Assembly: GCA_026708265.1 (NCBI GenBank)
Contig: JAPOVI010000109.1
Coordinates: forward strand, 1-33,129
Source: Acidobacteriota bacterium
Lineage (GTDB): Bacteria > Acidobacteriota > Vicinamibacteria > Vicinamibacterales > UBA8438
Direction: 5' to 3'
DNA: 33,129 nt
This document shows positions 7,651 through 15,762 of the stretch, piece by piece; the stretch's first letter is position 1, and each line of letters starts with the position of its first letter. Position numbers and translations under genes: made by a program. The notes below the pieces were generated by a model. It was not told the DNA's origin. It was given only the letters and a program-made list of their open reading frames with translations, and searched no databases.

Positions 7651-8633
7651 AGCCGCGCGAACTCCACCGCGGCGCGCTCCGCCCAGTACCCATCGAAGCC
7701 GGCGGCGGGCGGAGCCAGGAAGCCGCAGTGCCCGCCCCGGCCCGTGATGACCGTCCGGATGTGGCGGTTGCCGGCGAGGGCGGGAGTGCGGAACTGCGCC
7801 GGCGGGACGAAGGGGTCGTCGCGGGCGCTCACGAGGAGCGACGGCACCGTCACGCGGTCGATCACGCGGAGACTGCTCGCCCGGTGGTAGTAGTCGGCGG
7901 CATCCCGGAATCCGTGGTGGGGGGCCGTGAAGGCCTCGTCGAACTCCCGGACGGTGCGTACCCGGCCGAGCGGCGTCAGATCGAACCGTCCGGGCGCGGC
8001 CCGCGCCTTGCGCCGCATCCGCCGCTTGAGGTTGCGGACGAAGTTCCATTCGTAGACGGCGTTGCTCCGCCGTTCCAGCGCGTCGACGCAGAGCGCGAGG
8101 TCCAGGGTCGGCGACACCGCGCAGATCGCGCGCAACTCCGCCGGCGCCCCGGCGCCGAAGTCACCGGCGAGCTTGAGGGCCAGATTGCCGCCCAGCGAGT
8201 ACCCGACGACCGCGATGGCGGGCGTGCGGTCGACCTCGATCAGCTCCCGGACCACGGCCGCGGGGTCCGCGGACAGCCCGGAGTGGTAGAGCCCCTCCGA
8301 CAGGTGCTCCGTGCCGCCGCAGTTCCGCTGGTTGAGCAGGACGACGTTGAATCCGAGCGCCCGCCCCTTGTCGGCCAGCCCGCGCATGTAGTGGGCCTCG
8401 CTCGACCCTTCGAGGCCGTGGAGGGCCAGCAGCGTCGGGTGCCGCCGGGGGCCGGGCAGCCAGTGGCAGTGGGCGAGGACACGGGCGTCGGGCGCGACGT
8501 CGAAGTAGCGGCGCACGGGTGGCGGGAGGCGCGGGAAGCGGCGCGGGCGACCCCACGTGAACAGGGTCATCCGGTGCCCCCCGTCCAGCCGGCGAGCGGG
8601 TCGGAACACGCCGGGGTCGCCGTCGCGGGTCAC
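7557..8633 (-). CDS. YheT-type alpha/beta hydrolase
   Basis: 358 aa. Motifs of the YheT/ABHD1-3 group: an N-terminal FRPARRLDGGH segment, LLALHGLEGSSEAHY (oxyanion side), LNQRNCGGTEHLSEGLYHSG, nucleophile elbow GYSLGGN with Ser146, acid candidate Asp272 or 273 in SARDDPFVP, and His302 in GRGGHCGFL. The triad is complete. Substrates of this group are probably lipid-like esters. The GTG start at 8633 is preferred over ATG 8570 because it keeps the family N-terminal motif; AGGA lies upstream. It follows the membrane protein gene by 65 bases on the same strand, so they may form an operon. Its 3' end overlaps DUF72 tail to tail. Confidence 0.88.
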   Translation of the reverse strand: MTRDGDPGVFRPARRLDGGHRMTLFTWGRPRRFPRLPPPVRRYFDVAPDARVLAHCHWLPGPRRHPTLLALHGLEGSSEAHYMRGLADKGRALGFNVVLLNQRNCGGTEHLSEGLYHSGLSADPAAVVRELIEVDRTPAIAVVGYSLGGNLALKLAGDFGAGAPAELRAICAVSPTLDLALCVDALERRSNAVYEWNFVRNLKRRMRRKARAAPGRFDLTPLGRVRTVREFDEAFTAPHHGFRDAADYYHRASSLRVIDRVTVPSLLVSARDDPFVPPAQFRTPALAGNRHIRTVITGRGGHCGFLAPPAAGFDGYWAERAAVEFARLHCGAGPAPRASASTSCFASAGPFPESSCLK

Positions 8634-8698
8634 GGTCGGAACGGTCCTGGGGATGCGGCGCGCGGTCGCCCCGAGCGCCGCATGCGGAGCGACGGCCC

Positions 8699-10273
8699 TC
8701 AGTCGCCCGCCGGAGCCTCCGTGCGGCGCCGGGCGGAGCGCAGCGCCGGTCGCAGATCATAGACCGTGAACGGGCCGTGCCGGTAGGCGGCCGGCAGATC
8801 GATGGGCTGCTCGGCGATCAGGAAGTGCAGCTCGTAGCGGCGCGCGAGCCGGCGGGCCCGCTCCGCATCCAGCGTCGCGAAGTCCCCCAGGTCCACCCTC
8901 CGGCTGCGGACGCGCTCCGCCACCGCGCTCGAATAGATGGCGATGCCGACGTCCTTGACCTCTTCGAGATACACGTCGCGGCCGGCCGCGGCCCGCACGC
9001 TCGAGCCGTAGCGCCAGGCGTGCCCGGGGTCGGCCAGGAAGTGCGTGCCGACCGGCTGCCGCTCGGCCCAGTGCATGACCTCCGTCCACTCGGTCGGGGG
9101 CAGGTCGACCTCCACCAGGGGCCTGCCCGCGCGCTCGACCAGCGTCACGTAGCTGCCACGCGCGACCGCGGCGACCACGACCAGGGCCACGACGGCGTGT
9201 CGATGCTCGAGCGCCGGCCAGCCCCGACCCCGCGGGACGGGTAACGGACGCCGCGCCCACTGGCTCTCGACGAGCGCCCAGACGACGTACCACAGGGCCA
9301 GGACGTCCAGGACCCAGAAGACGCGGTTCACCTGCAACTGCACGACGGCGGCGACGCCGGCGCGCGCGAGCGGCACGGACACCGCGAACAGCAGCAGGAG
9401 CGACGCGGCTCCGGCGACCAGACCGGTCTCGCGCGTCGTCGCCCACCCTTGCCGGCGCCGATGGGTGTAGACCGCGGCCACGATCCCGGCCAGGCCGAGG
9501 TTCACGAACCAGGTCGACAGGGGCCAGTCCGTGGCCAGCAGGTAGTCCTTGACCTCCAGCAGGGTGCTCCACTGCGGGTCCATCACGGCGAGCGGCTCGC
9601 CGATGGCGGTCGTCGCCCGACCGGCCGCGAGGACCGCCACGGCGGCGCCGGCGGCGGTCATCGCGAGCAACGGCCGGCGGGCGCCGCGGTCCGCCACCAG
9701 CAGCGCCGGCCCCAGCAGCACCGCGAACCAGAGCGCGGTGGTCGGGTGAAAGAGCGCCGCGAGCGCCACGGTGACGACGACCGACCAGCGGCCCCGGTGC
9801 AGGAAGAGGGCTACCGCCGCCAGCCCGACCGCGAAGGCGAGTTGACGCGGGTGGAGATACGACTCGAGGGTGTTGACCGCCGTATCGGGAATCCGGTGGC
9901 GGATGGCCAGCGCGGCGACGAACGCCGCCGTCCCCCAGCCGGTGAAGTAGAGCGAGCGCCCCATGGCGGCGGCGGCGGCGTACAGCATGGCCAGACCGCC
10001 CAGGTAGGCCAGCAGGAACGCCGCCGGCACGCTGGCGCCGGTGGCGACGATCAGGACCGCGAACCAGTCGTCGAAAGCGAAGAAGCGATTCTGGGCGTCG
10101 AGGAGACCGGCGTCGTGCGGGAACAGGCGGGGGTCGATCTGCTGCAGGACCACCGGCACGTAGAACGCCTGGTCCGACACGCCGTAGCGGTAGCCGCCGA
10201 CGTTGAGCAGTGCCAGCAGGCCGAAGCCGACCGCGCCGGCGAGATACCAGGATGTCCGCGCCATGCGAACCAT
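8699..10273 (-). CDS. polytopic membrane protein, glycosyltransferase-39-like architecture
   Basis: 524 aa with about ten hydrophobic segments, beginning WYLAGAVGFGLLALLNVGGY, then a soluble C-terminal part of about 140 residues. The first loop (YGVSDQAFYVPVVLQQI, DPRLFPHDAGLL) recalls uncharacterised membrane proteins annotated as DUF6798 or glycosyltransferase-like; I am not certain. The catalytic acidic pair of GT-C enzymes cannot be assigned safely. The C-terminal part (EWTEVMHWAERQPVGTHFL) resembles domains that follow such membrane bundles. Start: ATG 10273, or the second ATG at 10264. It is divergent from the YvcK-like gene, with 118 bases between. Confidence 0.7.
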   Translation of the reverse strand: MVRMARTSWYLAGAVGFGLLALLNVGGYRYGVSDQAFYVPVVLQQIDPRLFPHDAGLLDAQNRFFAFDDWFAVLIVATGASVPAAFLLAYLGGLAMLYAAAAAMGRSLYFTGWGTAAFVAALAIRHRIPDTAVNTLESYLHPRQLAFAVGLAAVALFLHRGRWSVVVTVALAALFHPTTALWFAVLLGPALLVADRGARRPLLAMTAAGAAVAVLAAGRATTAIGEPLAVMDPQWSTLLEVKDYLLATDWPLSTWFVNLGLAGIVAAVYTHRRRQGWATTRETGLVAGAASLLLLFAVSVPLARAGVAAVVQLQVNRVFWVLDVLALWYVVWALVESQWARRPLPVPRGRGWPALEHRHAVVALVVVAAVARGSYVTLVERAGRPLVEVDLPPTEWTEVMHWAERQPVGTHFLADPGHAWRYGSSVRAAAGRDVYLEEVKDVGIAIYSSAVAERVRSRRVDLGDFATLDAERARRLARRYELHFLIAEQPIDLPAAYRHGPFTVYDLRPALRSARRRTEAPAGD

Positions 10274-10378
10274 GTATCGACCGCTCGCGTCGACGCGGCC
10301 AGCGGCGCGCGGGGCGCAGGCCGGGGGGCCGCGGACCGACCCGCGGCGGCCGGACCGAGCGGCCCCGGGCCGGTGTGC

Positions 10379-10384
10379 GACAAT
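10379..10384 (+). promoter_or_regulatory. -10 box, probable leaderless start of yvcK-like gene
   Basis: GACAAT ends 7 bases before the GTG at 10392. There is no Shine-Dalgarno sequence and no convincing -35 box. Confidence 0.4.
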
Positions 10385-10391
10385 CCGCTCC

Positions 10392-11354
10392 GTGCAACTG
10401 CGGGAGGTCAACGTCGGCTGCTTCGGGGGTGGGACCGGCCTGCCGAGCCTGCTCGGCGGCCTCAAGCAGAACCCGTGGCTGCGGGTCAACGCCGTCGTCA
10501 CGATGTTCGACAACGGCGGCAGCTCGGGCCAGCTCCGCGACCAGCTCGGCGTGCTCCCGCCCGGCGACGTGCTGCGTTGCGCGCTCGCCCTGGCCCGCAA
10601 CGAGACCGAGGCGCGCCGGTTGCTGCTGTCGCGGCTCCCGGCGCTCGAGAACGGCCGCCTCGGCGGACACACCGGCGGCAACCTGCTGCTCTCGATCATG
10701 GAGCAGTACAGCGGCGACTTCCTGGCCGCCGTCGACGGGCTCCGCGCGCTGCTCGACTGCAACGGCCGCGTCTGGCCGGTCAGCGTCGAGCACGCCGCCG
10801 TCTGCTCGGAGTACGAGGACGGATCGCGCTCCCACGGGGAGGTCGACGTCGACCGCGGGCAGCGCGAGGGGCGCAGCATCCGGCGTGTCTTCCTCAACCC
10901 CGTGCCGAAGATCCACACCTCGGTGCGGGAAGCCATCGGGACCTTCGACGCCTGCGTCATCGGCCCCGGCAGCTTCTACACCAGCCTGATGCCGACGCTG
11001 CTGGTCGACGGCGTCGCGGAAGCCGTTCGCGCCACCCCCGGACCGATCGTCGTCGTCACCAACATCCTCACCGAGGGCCGCGGCATGCGGGGCTTCTCGG
11101 TCGGGGCCGCGGTGCGCCGCGTCGGCGAGGCCCTCGGCCGCCCCGTCGACGTCGCGGTCGCCAACATCGCGAATCCCGGCCCCGAGGTCCTCGACCGCTA
11201 CGCGCCGGAGCACAAGGAGCTCCTGCCTATCGGCGACGTTCCCGACGGCTGCGAGCTGGTGACCGGCGATTTCTGGCAAGGATCGATCGCCCGGCACGCG
11301 CGACGGCGCCTGGCCTACGCCGTCTGGGGCGTGCTGGCGGAGCGGCTGCTGTAG
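10392..11354 (+). CDS. YvcK/CofD-like gluconeogenesis factor
   Basis: 320 aa, normal length for the YvcK group. The N-terminal glycine loop GGGTGLPSLLGGL, the DNGGSSGQLRDQLG segment and the LPPGDVLRCALALARN motif match the CofD/YvcK fold. The middle VIGPGSFYTSLMPTLLV and VTNILTEGRGMRGFSV are also family-typical. In Bacillus and Mycobacterium YvcK binds UDP-sugars and affects cell envelope and carbon metabolism; the F420 enzyme CofD shares the fold. The usual neighbours (rapZ, whiA) are absent. Start: GTG 10392, chosen because the fold begins immediately after and a -10 box sits 7 bases upstream. The frame is open further upstream, but that part is not protein-like. Confidence 0.85.
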   Translation: MQLREVNVGCFGGGTGLPSLLGGLKQNPWLRVNAVVTMFDNGGSSGQLRDQLGVLPPGDVLRCALALARNETEARRLLLSRLPALENGRLGGHTGGNLLLSIMEQYSGDFLAAVDGLRALLDCNGRVWPVSVEHAAVCSEYEDGSRSHGEVDVDRGQREGRSIRRVFLNPVPKIHTSVREAIGTFDACVIGPGSFYTSLMPTLLVDGVAEAVRATPGPIVVVTNILTEGRGMRGFSVGAAVRRVGEALGRPVDVAVANIANPGPEVLDRYAPEHKELLPIGDVPDGCELVTGDFWQGSIARHARRRLAYAVWGVLAERLL

Positions 11355-11380
11355 GAATCGCACCGTGGTCGAGTCAAGAC

Positions 11381-11602
11381 GTGCGGAACATCACCCTGAG
11401 CGCCGACGGCGCCCTGATCGAGGCAGCGCGTCAGAAGGCAGCCAGCGAGCACACGACCTTGAACGAGCAGTTCCGCCTGTGGCTGGCCGACTACGTAGGC
11501 CGGAAACGACGGGCCGCCGAGGCCGTGCGCGTCATGCGCGAGCTGCAGGGCAGACTGCACGTGGGGCGAAAGCTGACTAGAGAAGAAACGAATGAGCGCT
11601 GA
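11381..11602 (+). CDS. ribbon-helix-helix antitoxin (orphan)
   Basis: 73 aa, GTG start. VRNITLSADGALIEAARQKA followed by TTLNEQFRLWLADY is typical of small RHH antitoxins that partner PIN toxins: a beta strand, then two helices, then a charged tail (GRLHVGRKLTREETNER). The partner should start at the overlapping ATG 11592, but only a 21-codon remnant is left. The antitoxin alone could still repress its promoter or neutralise a related toxin. It is the first gene of the damaged island. Confidence 0.75.
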   Translation: MRNITLSADGALIEAARQKAASEHTTLNEQFRLWLADYVGRKRRAAEAVRVMRELQGRLHVGRKLTREETNER

Positions 11603-11657
11603 GCGCATCGGCGGGTTGACCATCGTCGACCCGTTCGCACATCGCACGAACGCATAG
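11592..11657 (+). pseudogene. PIN toxin reduced to its two ends
   Basis: From the ATG overlapping the antitoxin end, the frame reads MSAER, then IGGLTIVDPFAHRTNA and a stop. The last part looks like the C-terminal strand of PIN toxins, which often end in a V-N/D-P-F motif. The start position and overlap are where the toxin should begin. About 110-120 residues, including all catalytic acids, would be missing. Seen: the short frame and its position. Inferred: that it is a toxin remnant. Confidence 0.55.
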
Positions 11658-11674
11658 AATCGCCCGACAACCGA

Positions 11675-12432
11675 ATGAGCGAGCGCTTCTTCGAGCGGCC
11701 GATCCTGAACTCGCCCTACGAGTACCCGTCCCGCCACTGGGAGCTCGACGCGAGCGGCCAGCCCACGGACCGGATTCTCGACCGGCGGCGCTAGGTCGCG
11801 TTCATCTCGCCGATCCCCAGGCCGAAGAAAAAGCTCAGCGCTACGGGCACTACGAGAAGACGTTCGAGCCGGTGGGCGAAGGCGGGCATCGAGGCACCGC
11901 CGTGCTTCATCGTCATCTGCAACAACACGGCGACCTCGAAGCTGGTCTACGACTACATCTCCGGCTTCCATCGCGAGAACGAGGACGGCTCCAGCGCCCT
12001 GGAGAACGGCCGCCTGGCTCTGTTCCGCAACTTCGACGAGCACGGCAACCCGCTGGCCCGCCCGCGCACGCTGCTCATCGACAGCGAGCAGCTCGACTCG
12101 GGCGAAGCCCTCGACCGGAGCTTCCGCGACGCCGCCGGCGACGAGATCGAGCGCTTTCGGCGCGAGATCGTCGCCCGCACCGGCGACCGGCAGCAGGCCG
12201 AGCACCTCTCCGACCAGGACCTGCTGCGCGAGGTCATGAACACGGTCGGCAAGCCGGACACCCTCGGCGGGTCGATCCGCTGCGTCGTCTCCGTCTCCAT
12301 GCTCACGGAGGGCTGGGGCGCGCGGACGGTCACCCACGTCCTCGGTGTCCGGGCCTTCGGCACGCAGCTCCTGTGCGAGCAGGTCAGCGGTCGCGCGCTC
12401 CGCCGCCAGTCGTACGACGCCAATTGGGAGTC
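11675..12432 (+). pseudogene. broken helicase-type restriction protein (BPTD_3080/type III Res-like)
   Basis: The N-terminus MSERFFERPILNSPYEYP is that of a family of DEAD/DEAH restriction helicases found next to an adenine methylase. The frame meets TAG at 11792-11794 (after RILDRRR), continues with VAFISPIPRPKKK, then jumps to the second helicase domain: APPCFIVICNNTATSKLVYD, then SVSMLTEGWGARTVTHVLGV and FGTQLLCEQVSGRALRR. Near 11865 a second frame change is likely (RYGHYEKTFE in one frame, WAKAGIEAPP in the next). The first ATPase domain, with Walker A and DEAD box, is absent. Similarity stops near 12424, before a 20-base repeat remnant and a new toxin-antitoxin pair. No function expected. 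Confidence 0.75.
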
Positions 12433-12460
12433 TGCGCGGGGGCGACCTCCCCAATGGCGA

Positions 12461-12480
12461 GTTCTACGGGACAGACTCCT
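12461..12480 (+). repeat. 20-base remnant of the two-hairpin repeat (copy C)
   Basis: GTTCTACGGGACAGACTCCT is identical to bases 25743-25762, the 3' end of copy B. It lies at the point where the restriction-helicase remnant loses similarity and 32 bases before the vapB operator half-site. The bases after it (GGCGG) also match those after copy A. Confidence 0.7.
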
Positions 12481-12492
12481 GGCGGACGGATT

Positions 12493-12510
12493 TCCGGTAT
12501 CCTTACCGGA
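12493..12510. promoter_or_regulatory. palindromic operator/promoter of vapBC
   Basis: TCCGGTA-TCCT-TACCGGA: perfect 7-base arms around a 4-base centre, ending just before the ribosome binding site (GAGGGGGCGG, 12511-12520). The centre contains TATCCT, a possible -10 box. Position and symmetry fit autoregulation by the antitoxin, the usual mode for such operons. Confidence 0.6.
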
Positions 12511-12521
12511 GAGGGGGCGGC

Positions 12522-12803
12522 ATGGCAAGCAGGCAAACGTTGGCCGTACGTGGCTACCGGGACCGGCTGAAGCGAGGGGGCTGGGTCCGCTGCGAGGTCA
12601 AGGTGCACCGGGACGACGTCGAGCTCATTCGCGACGTGGCCACCGCGCTGCGCGACCCGGACCGCAACGCATCTGCGCGCGCGTTGCTCCGCGACCGTCT
12701 GGGCGCCCCTCGCGGGCGCGGCTTCAAGGAGTTGCTCGCCGCCTGTCCCGTCGACCTCGAGCTTGATCGGCCCCGCGACGTGGGCCGCGACATCGAGATC
12801 TGA
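12522..12803 (+). CDS. VapB-like antitoxin
   Basis: 93 aa. The N-terminal part (YRDRLKRGGWVRCEVKVHRD) should bind DNA. The C-terminal tail FKELLAACPVDLELDRPRDV then GRDIEI is the kind of peptide that wraps a PIN/FitB toxin active site. Start: ATG 12522, 1 base after a strong GAGGGGGCGG site and 11 bases after a palindromic operator. The stop overlaps the toxin start (TGATG). The pair lies between the remnants of a restriction helicase and its methylase, and probably arrived there as a unit. Confidence 0.75.
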   Translation: MASRQTLAVRGYRDRLKRGGWVRCEVKVHRDDVELIRDVATALRDPDRNASARALLRDRLGAPRGRGFKELLAACPVDLELDRPRDVGRDIEI

Positions 12804-13213
12804 TGTTCCTCCTCGACACCAACGTCGTCTCGGAGGTGCGGAAGGGAGAGCGTTGCAACGCCGGCGTAGCCGCCTGGTTTGCCAGCGTCGCCGACGCCGA
12901 TCTCTTCATCAGCGTCGTCGTCACCGGCGAGATTCGCCGCGGCGTCGAACGCCTCCGCCGGCGGGACCCCCGCCAGGCGGCCACCCTCGAGCACTGGCTG
13001 CAGGACATCGTGACGTCCTATGCCAACCGTGTCCTCCCGATTGACGGCCGCGTCGCCGACGCCTGGGGCCATCTGGGTGCGATTCGCTCCGTTCCCGTCA
13101 TCGACGGACTGCTGGCCGCCACCGCGCGCGTCCACCATATGACCCTCGTCACCCGCAATGCACCAGGCGTCGATGGTCTCGGCGTCCCCGTGCTGAATCC
13201 CTTCGGCCCCTAG
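12803..13213 (+). CDS. PIN-domain toxin, VapC/FitB-like
   Basis: 136 aa, normal length. PIN motifs are complete: MFLLDTNVVSEVRK (Asp5), SVVVTGEIRRGVERL (Glu), VLPIDGRVADAWGHL and VPVIDGLLAATARVH (Asp), ending in NPFGP. These proteins are Mg-dependent ribonucleases that stop growth when the antitoxin is lost. It is translationally coupled to the antitoxin by a TGATG overlap, and appears functional. The methylase remnant starts 8 bases after its stop. Confidence 0.88.
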   Translation: MFLLDTNVVSEVRKGERCNAGVAAWFASVADADLFISVVVTGEIRRGVERLRRRDPRQAATLEHWLQDIVTSYANRVLPIDGRVADAWGHLGAIRSVPVIDGLLAATARVHHMTLVTRNAPGVDGLGVPVLNPFGP

Positions 13214-13221
13214 AGCGCGAG

Positions 13222-13937
13222 ATGGCCAAACGCAAGGCTCCCCGGACCGTCGCGACCCTGACCCACGACGAGGCGTCGCGGAAGAACCTCCCCACCGCCG
13301 AGTTCCGCTCGATGATGGACCGGTCCGAGCAGAGCCCGGTCCGCGTCGCCTACGAGCGCCGCAACCGCGCCCTGGACCCCCAGCTGGTCTGGCGCGGCAA
13401 GGACGAGCAGGACTGGTCCGACCTCGTCGTGCAGGCGCCGCCCCTCTACATCCAGGAGAAGGTCCACCCCAAGGTCCTCATCGACGACCTGCGGCGCCGC
13501 ACCGAGAACCAGCGCCGGGACCGGGAGGACGCCGGGAGCGAGAGTCAGCCCGACCTGTTCGCCGACTTCCACGGCCTACCCGACGAGGGCGCGAAGACCG
13601 AGTTCTACCAGCACGACGCCAACTGGATCGAGGGCGTCGACGTCTTCCACCCCAACACCGGCGAGGTCCGCAGGGACGGCGCGGATCGCATCGGCTGCTG
13701 GTTCATCGACACCGACTACAGCGAGGAGAGCTTTTTCGTCCGCCACGCCTCTTTCCTCGGCGCCAACGACCCTTACAAGGCCCTCAAGACCACCCTGAAG
13801 GCCGAGATCGACCCGACGCCTGGGCGACCCTCAACAGCGACGTCTCGCGCCGGTTCGACCGCCCCGAGTCGGGCCGCATCGCCGTCAAGGTCATCAACCA
13901 CCTCGGCGACGAGGTGATGAAGGTGTTCCGCGTGTAA
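13222..13937 (+). pseudogene. broken DNA methylase (type III Mod-like) with catalytic core deleted
   Basis: Starts MAKRKAPRTVATLTHDEASR and continues PQLVWRGKDEQDW and LYIQEKVHPKVLIDDL, the N-terminal part of site-specific methylases partnered with the helicase remnant upstream. After EFYQHDANW (near 13626) it passes directly to the family's C-terminal end: DVFHPNTGEVRRDGADRIGC, WFIDTDYSEESFFVRH. The SAM loop and the DPPY region, which should lie between, are missing. Near 13815 there is also a frameshift: the frame in use runs into DPTPGRPS, while the next frame continues DAWATLNSDV...VKVINHLGDEVMKVFRV to TAA at 13937. The protein cannot methylate DNA. Confidence 0.75.
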
Positions 13938-13951
13938 GCCGGGGCCGCGTC

Positions 13952-14629
13952 ATGAAACCGCGCGTGTACGTCGAGACCAGCGTCGTGAGCTACCTGACGG
14001 CGGAGCCGTCGCGCGACATCGTAATCGCCGGACGCCAGCACAGCACCCGTGAGTGGTGGGCGGTAGCGCCTGAGCGGTTCGAGCTCGTGACCTCGGATCT
14101 TGTCCTTCAGGAAGCCGGCGGCGGGGACGTGACGGCTCCCGATCGTGTCGATGCGCTTGCCTCGCTCGTGCGGCTCGACGAGATGGCGGCGGCACGGCGC
14201 TTCACCGAGCGGCTGCTACGTCGTGGCGCGGTGCCGGAGCGGGCTGCGACCCACGCTGCCCATCTCGCCGTCGCGGCGGTGAACGGCATCGACTATCTCG
14301 TGACATGGAACTCCGCGCACATCGCGAATGCGGCGACGAGGCGCCGGATCGAGGCCGAGTGCCTGCGCGCCGGCTTCGATTGCACGGTGGTCTGCCGCCC
14401 CGATGCGCTGATCGAGACACCGGTCATGAACGGTGACCCAATCTTGGGCGAGGTCCGCACGATACGTGACAAGCTCGCCGCCGAGTGCGGCTACGACGTG
14501 AAGAAGATCGTCCAGCGCGTCCGCCAGCGGCAGGCCCAATCCGGCCTCGAGTACGTGAGCTGCCCGCCGCGGCCGGTGGTGGTCCCGGACGACACGGCAG
14601 CCCCGCCGGCGGATGACGATCAGCGGTGA
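13952..14629 (+). CDS. PIN toxin fused to a C-terminal antitoxin-like domain
   Basis: 225 aa. Residues 1 to about 155 are a PIN domain: KPRVYVETSVVSYLTAEPSR, with Glu in the first acidic position, then LVTSDLVLQEAG and VNGIDYLVTWNSAHIANA. From an internal ATG (14426, residue 159) the protein continues MNGDPILGEVRTIRDKLAAE and DVKKIVQRVRQRQAQSG. I know this second part as a separate short gene that follows such PIN genes, starting at the same methionine. Here no stop separates them. The stop (TGA 14627-14629) overlaps a GTG that may start the ParB-like gene, so the fused pair heads the restriction operon. A second, in-frame internal start at 14426 might still make free antitoxin, but no strong ribosome binding site is seen. 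Confidence 0.75.
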   Translation: MKPRVYVETSVVSYLTAEPSRDIVIAGRQHSTREWWAVAPERFELVTSDLVLQEAGGGDVTAPDRVDALASLVRLDEMAAARRFTERLLRRGAVPERAATHAAHLAVAAVNGIDYLVTWNSAHIANAATRRRIEAECLRAGFDCTVVCRPDALIETPVMNGDPILGEVRTIRDKLAAECGYDVKKIVQRVRQRQAQSGLEYVSCPPRPVVVPDDTAAPPADDDQR

Positions 14630-15762
14630 AGACCATGGAGCTCGAGACGATCACAAAGGTCCCGGTCGAACAGCTGCGCCTGGACCGGATGAACCCGCGG
14701 CTGGTCGGCGAAGGTGCGACCGCGTCCGACGAGTGGATCATCGCGCAACTCTACCGCTCAGCTGAACTGGACGAGCTGTTGCAGTCGATGTCGGCAAACG
14801 GCTACCTGGACATCGAGCCCCTGGTCGTGCTCGCCGACAGCGGCGCCAGCGACGACGGGCTGATCGTCCTGGAAGGCAACCGGCGGCTCGCCACGCTCCG
14901 CCTGCTCCGCGAACGGGAGTTGGCAAGACGGATCGCTTCGAGGGAGAAGCTTCGCATCACTCTGCCGGCGGTGGACGACCGCCTGCGGGCGACGTTCGAC
15001 CTGGTATCGGTCTATCCCGTGGCGAGCCGGGAGCGCGCGCGGGCGTTCATCGGGTTCAAGCACATCAACGGACCTGCGAAGTGGGACGCCTACGCGAAGG
15101 CCCGCTTCGCGGCGGAGTGGTACCAGAGAGGCCGGGGCGACGGTGTCGGACTCGAGGAGATCGCGAAAGCCATCGGCGACCGGCACGATACCGTCAAGCG
15201 GATGGTGGCCGGGATCTACGTGCTGGAGCAGGCGCGCCGGGAGGGCCTCTTCGACATCGAGGATCGCCACTCCAGGAAGTTCAACTTCTCGCACCTGTAC
15301 ACGGCACTCGCGCGGTCGCAGTACATGGACTACCTGGGGCTCGAGACCGCGTGGTCGCGCTACGACCCGGACACGAACCCCGTGCCGCCGGAGAGACTGC
15401 CGCGGCTGAAGCAGGTGCTCGTCTGGATCTATGGGTCGAAGGCCGACGACGCCGAGCCGGTCGTTCGGAAGCAGAACCCCGACATCAAGCGGCTCGGCGA
15501 CGTGATCGCCAACGCCGAGGGGCGACTCGTCCTGGAGCAGGGGCGGAGTCTGGAAGTAGCGCACGCGAGCACCGAGTCTGCGGACCGGCGCTTCACGGCG
15601 TCCCTGCTGCGCGCGCGTGACGAGCTCAGGGATGTGGCGGGGGCGATGCGGGCCTACGATGGACAGGACCAGTCCCTACTCGACATCGCCGAGGACGTCA
15701 AGGAAACGGCCGAGGTCGTGTACGCGCGGATGGCCAAGAAGCGGCGGGAAGCGACGGAGTGA
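14626..15762 (+). CDS. ParB/Srx-domain DNA-binding protein of a restriction-like operon
   Basis: 378 aa from GTG 14626 (overlapping the previous stop as GTGA), or 375 aa from ATG 14635. ParB N-terminal domain at about 10-130: VPVEQLRLDRMNPRL, a hydrophobic strand IEPLVVLAD, and the box EGNRRLATLRLL (83-94) where chromosome-partition ParB has GERR. A central helical part (GFKHINGPAKWDAYAKARF, 143-161) leads to a helix-turn-helix GLEEIAKAIGDRHDTVKRMV (175-194). The C-terminal 180 residues are helical and charged. No parA or parS is nearby, so segregation is unlikely. Position before a nuclease and a methylase suggests a DNA-recognition or nucleotide-gated clamp subunit; that is inference. The stop overlaps the next start (TGATG). 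Confidence 0.75.
   Translation: MKTMELETITKVPVEQLRLDRMNPRLVGEGATASDEWIIAQLYRSAELDELLQSMSANGYLDIEPLVVLADSGASDDGLIVLEGNRRLATLRLLRERELARRIASREKLRITLPAVDDRLRATFDLVSVYPVASRERARAFIGFKHINGPAKWDAYAKARFAAEWYQRGRGDGVGLEEIAKAIGDRHDTVKRMVAGIYVLEQARREGLFDIEDRHSRKFNFSHLYTALARSQYMDYLGLETAWSRYDPDTNPVPPERLPRLKQVLVWIYGSKADDAEPVVRKQNPDIKRLGDVIANAEGRLVLEQGRSLEVAHASTESADRRFTASLLRARDELRDVAGAMRAYDGQDQSLLDIAEDVKETAEVVYARMAKKRREATE

Noticed and set aside
8757-11363. 868-codon minus-strand frame through the YvcK-like gene
   Set aside because: Shadow frame; YvcK and the membrane protein account for both strands.
11792-11794. TAG in the helicase remnant as a recoded codon
   Set aside because: The gene also has a frame change and lacks its first ATPase domain, so decay is simpler.
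14626-15762. Chromosome or plasmid partition ParB
   Set aside because: No ParA, no parS-like sites, and translational coupling to a nuclease-like protein and a methylase.
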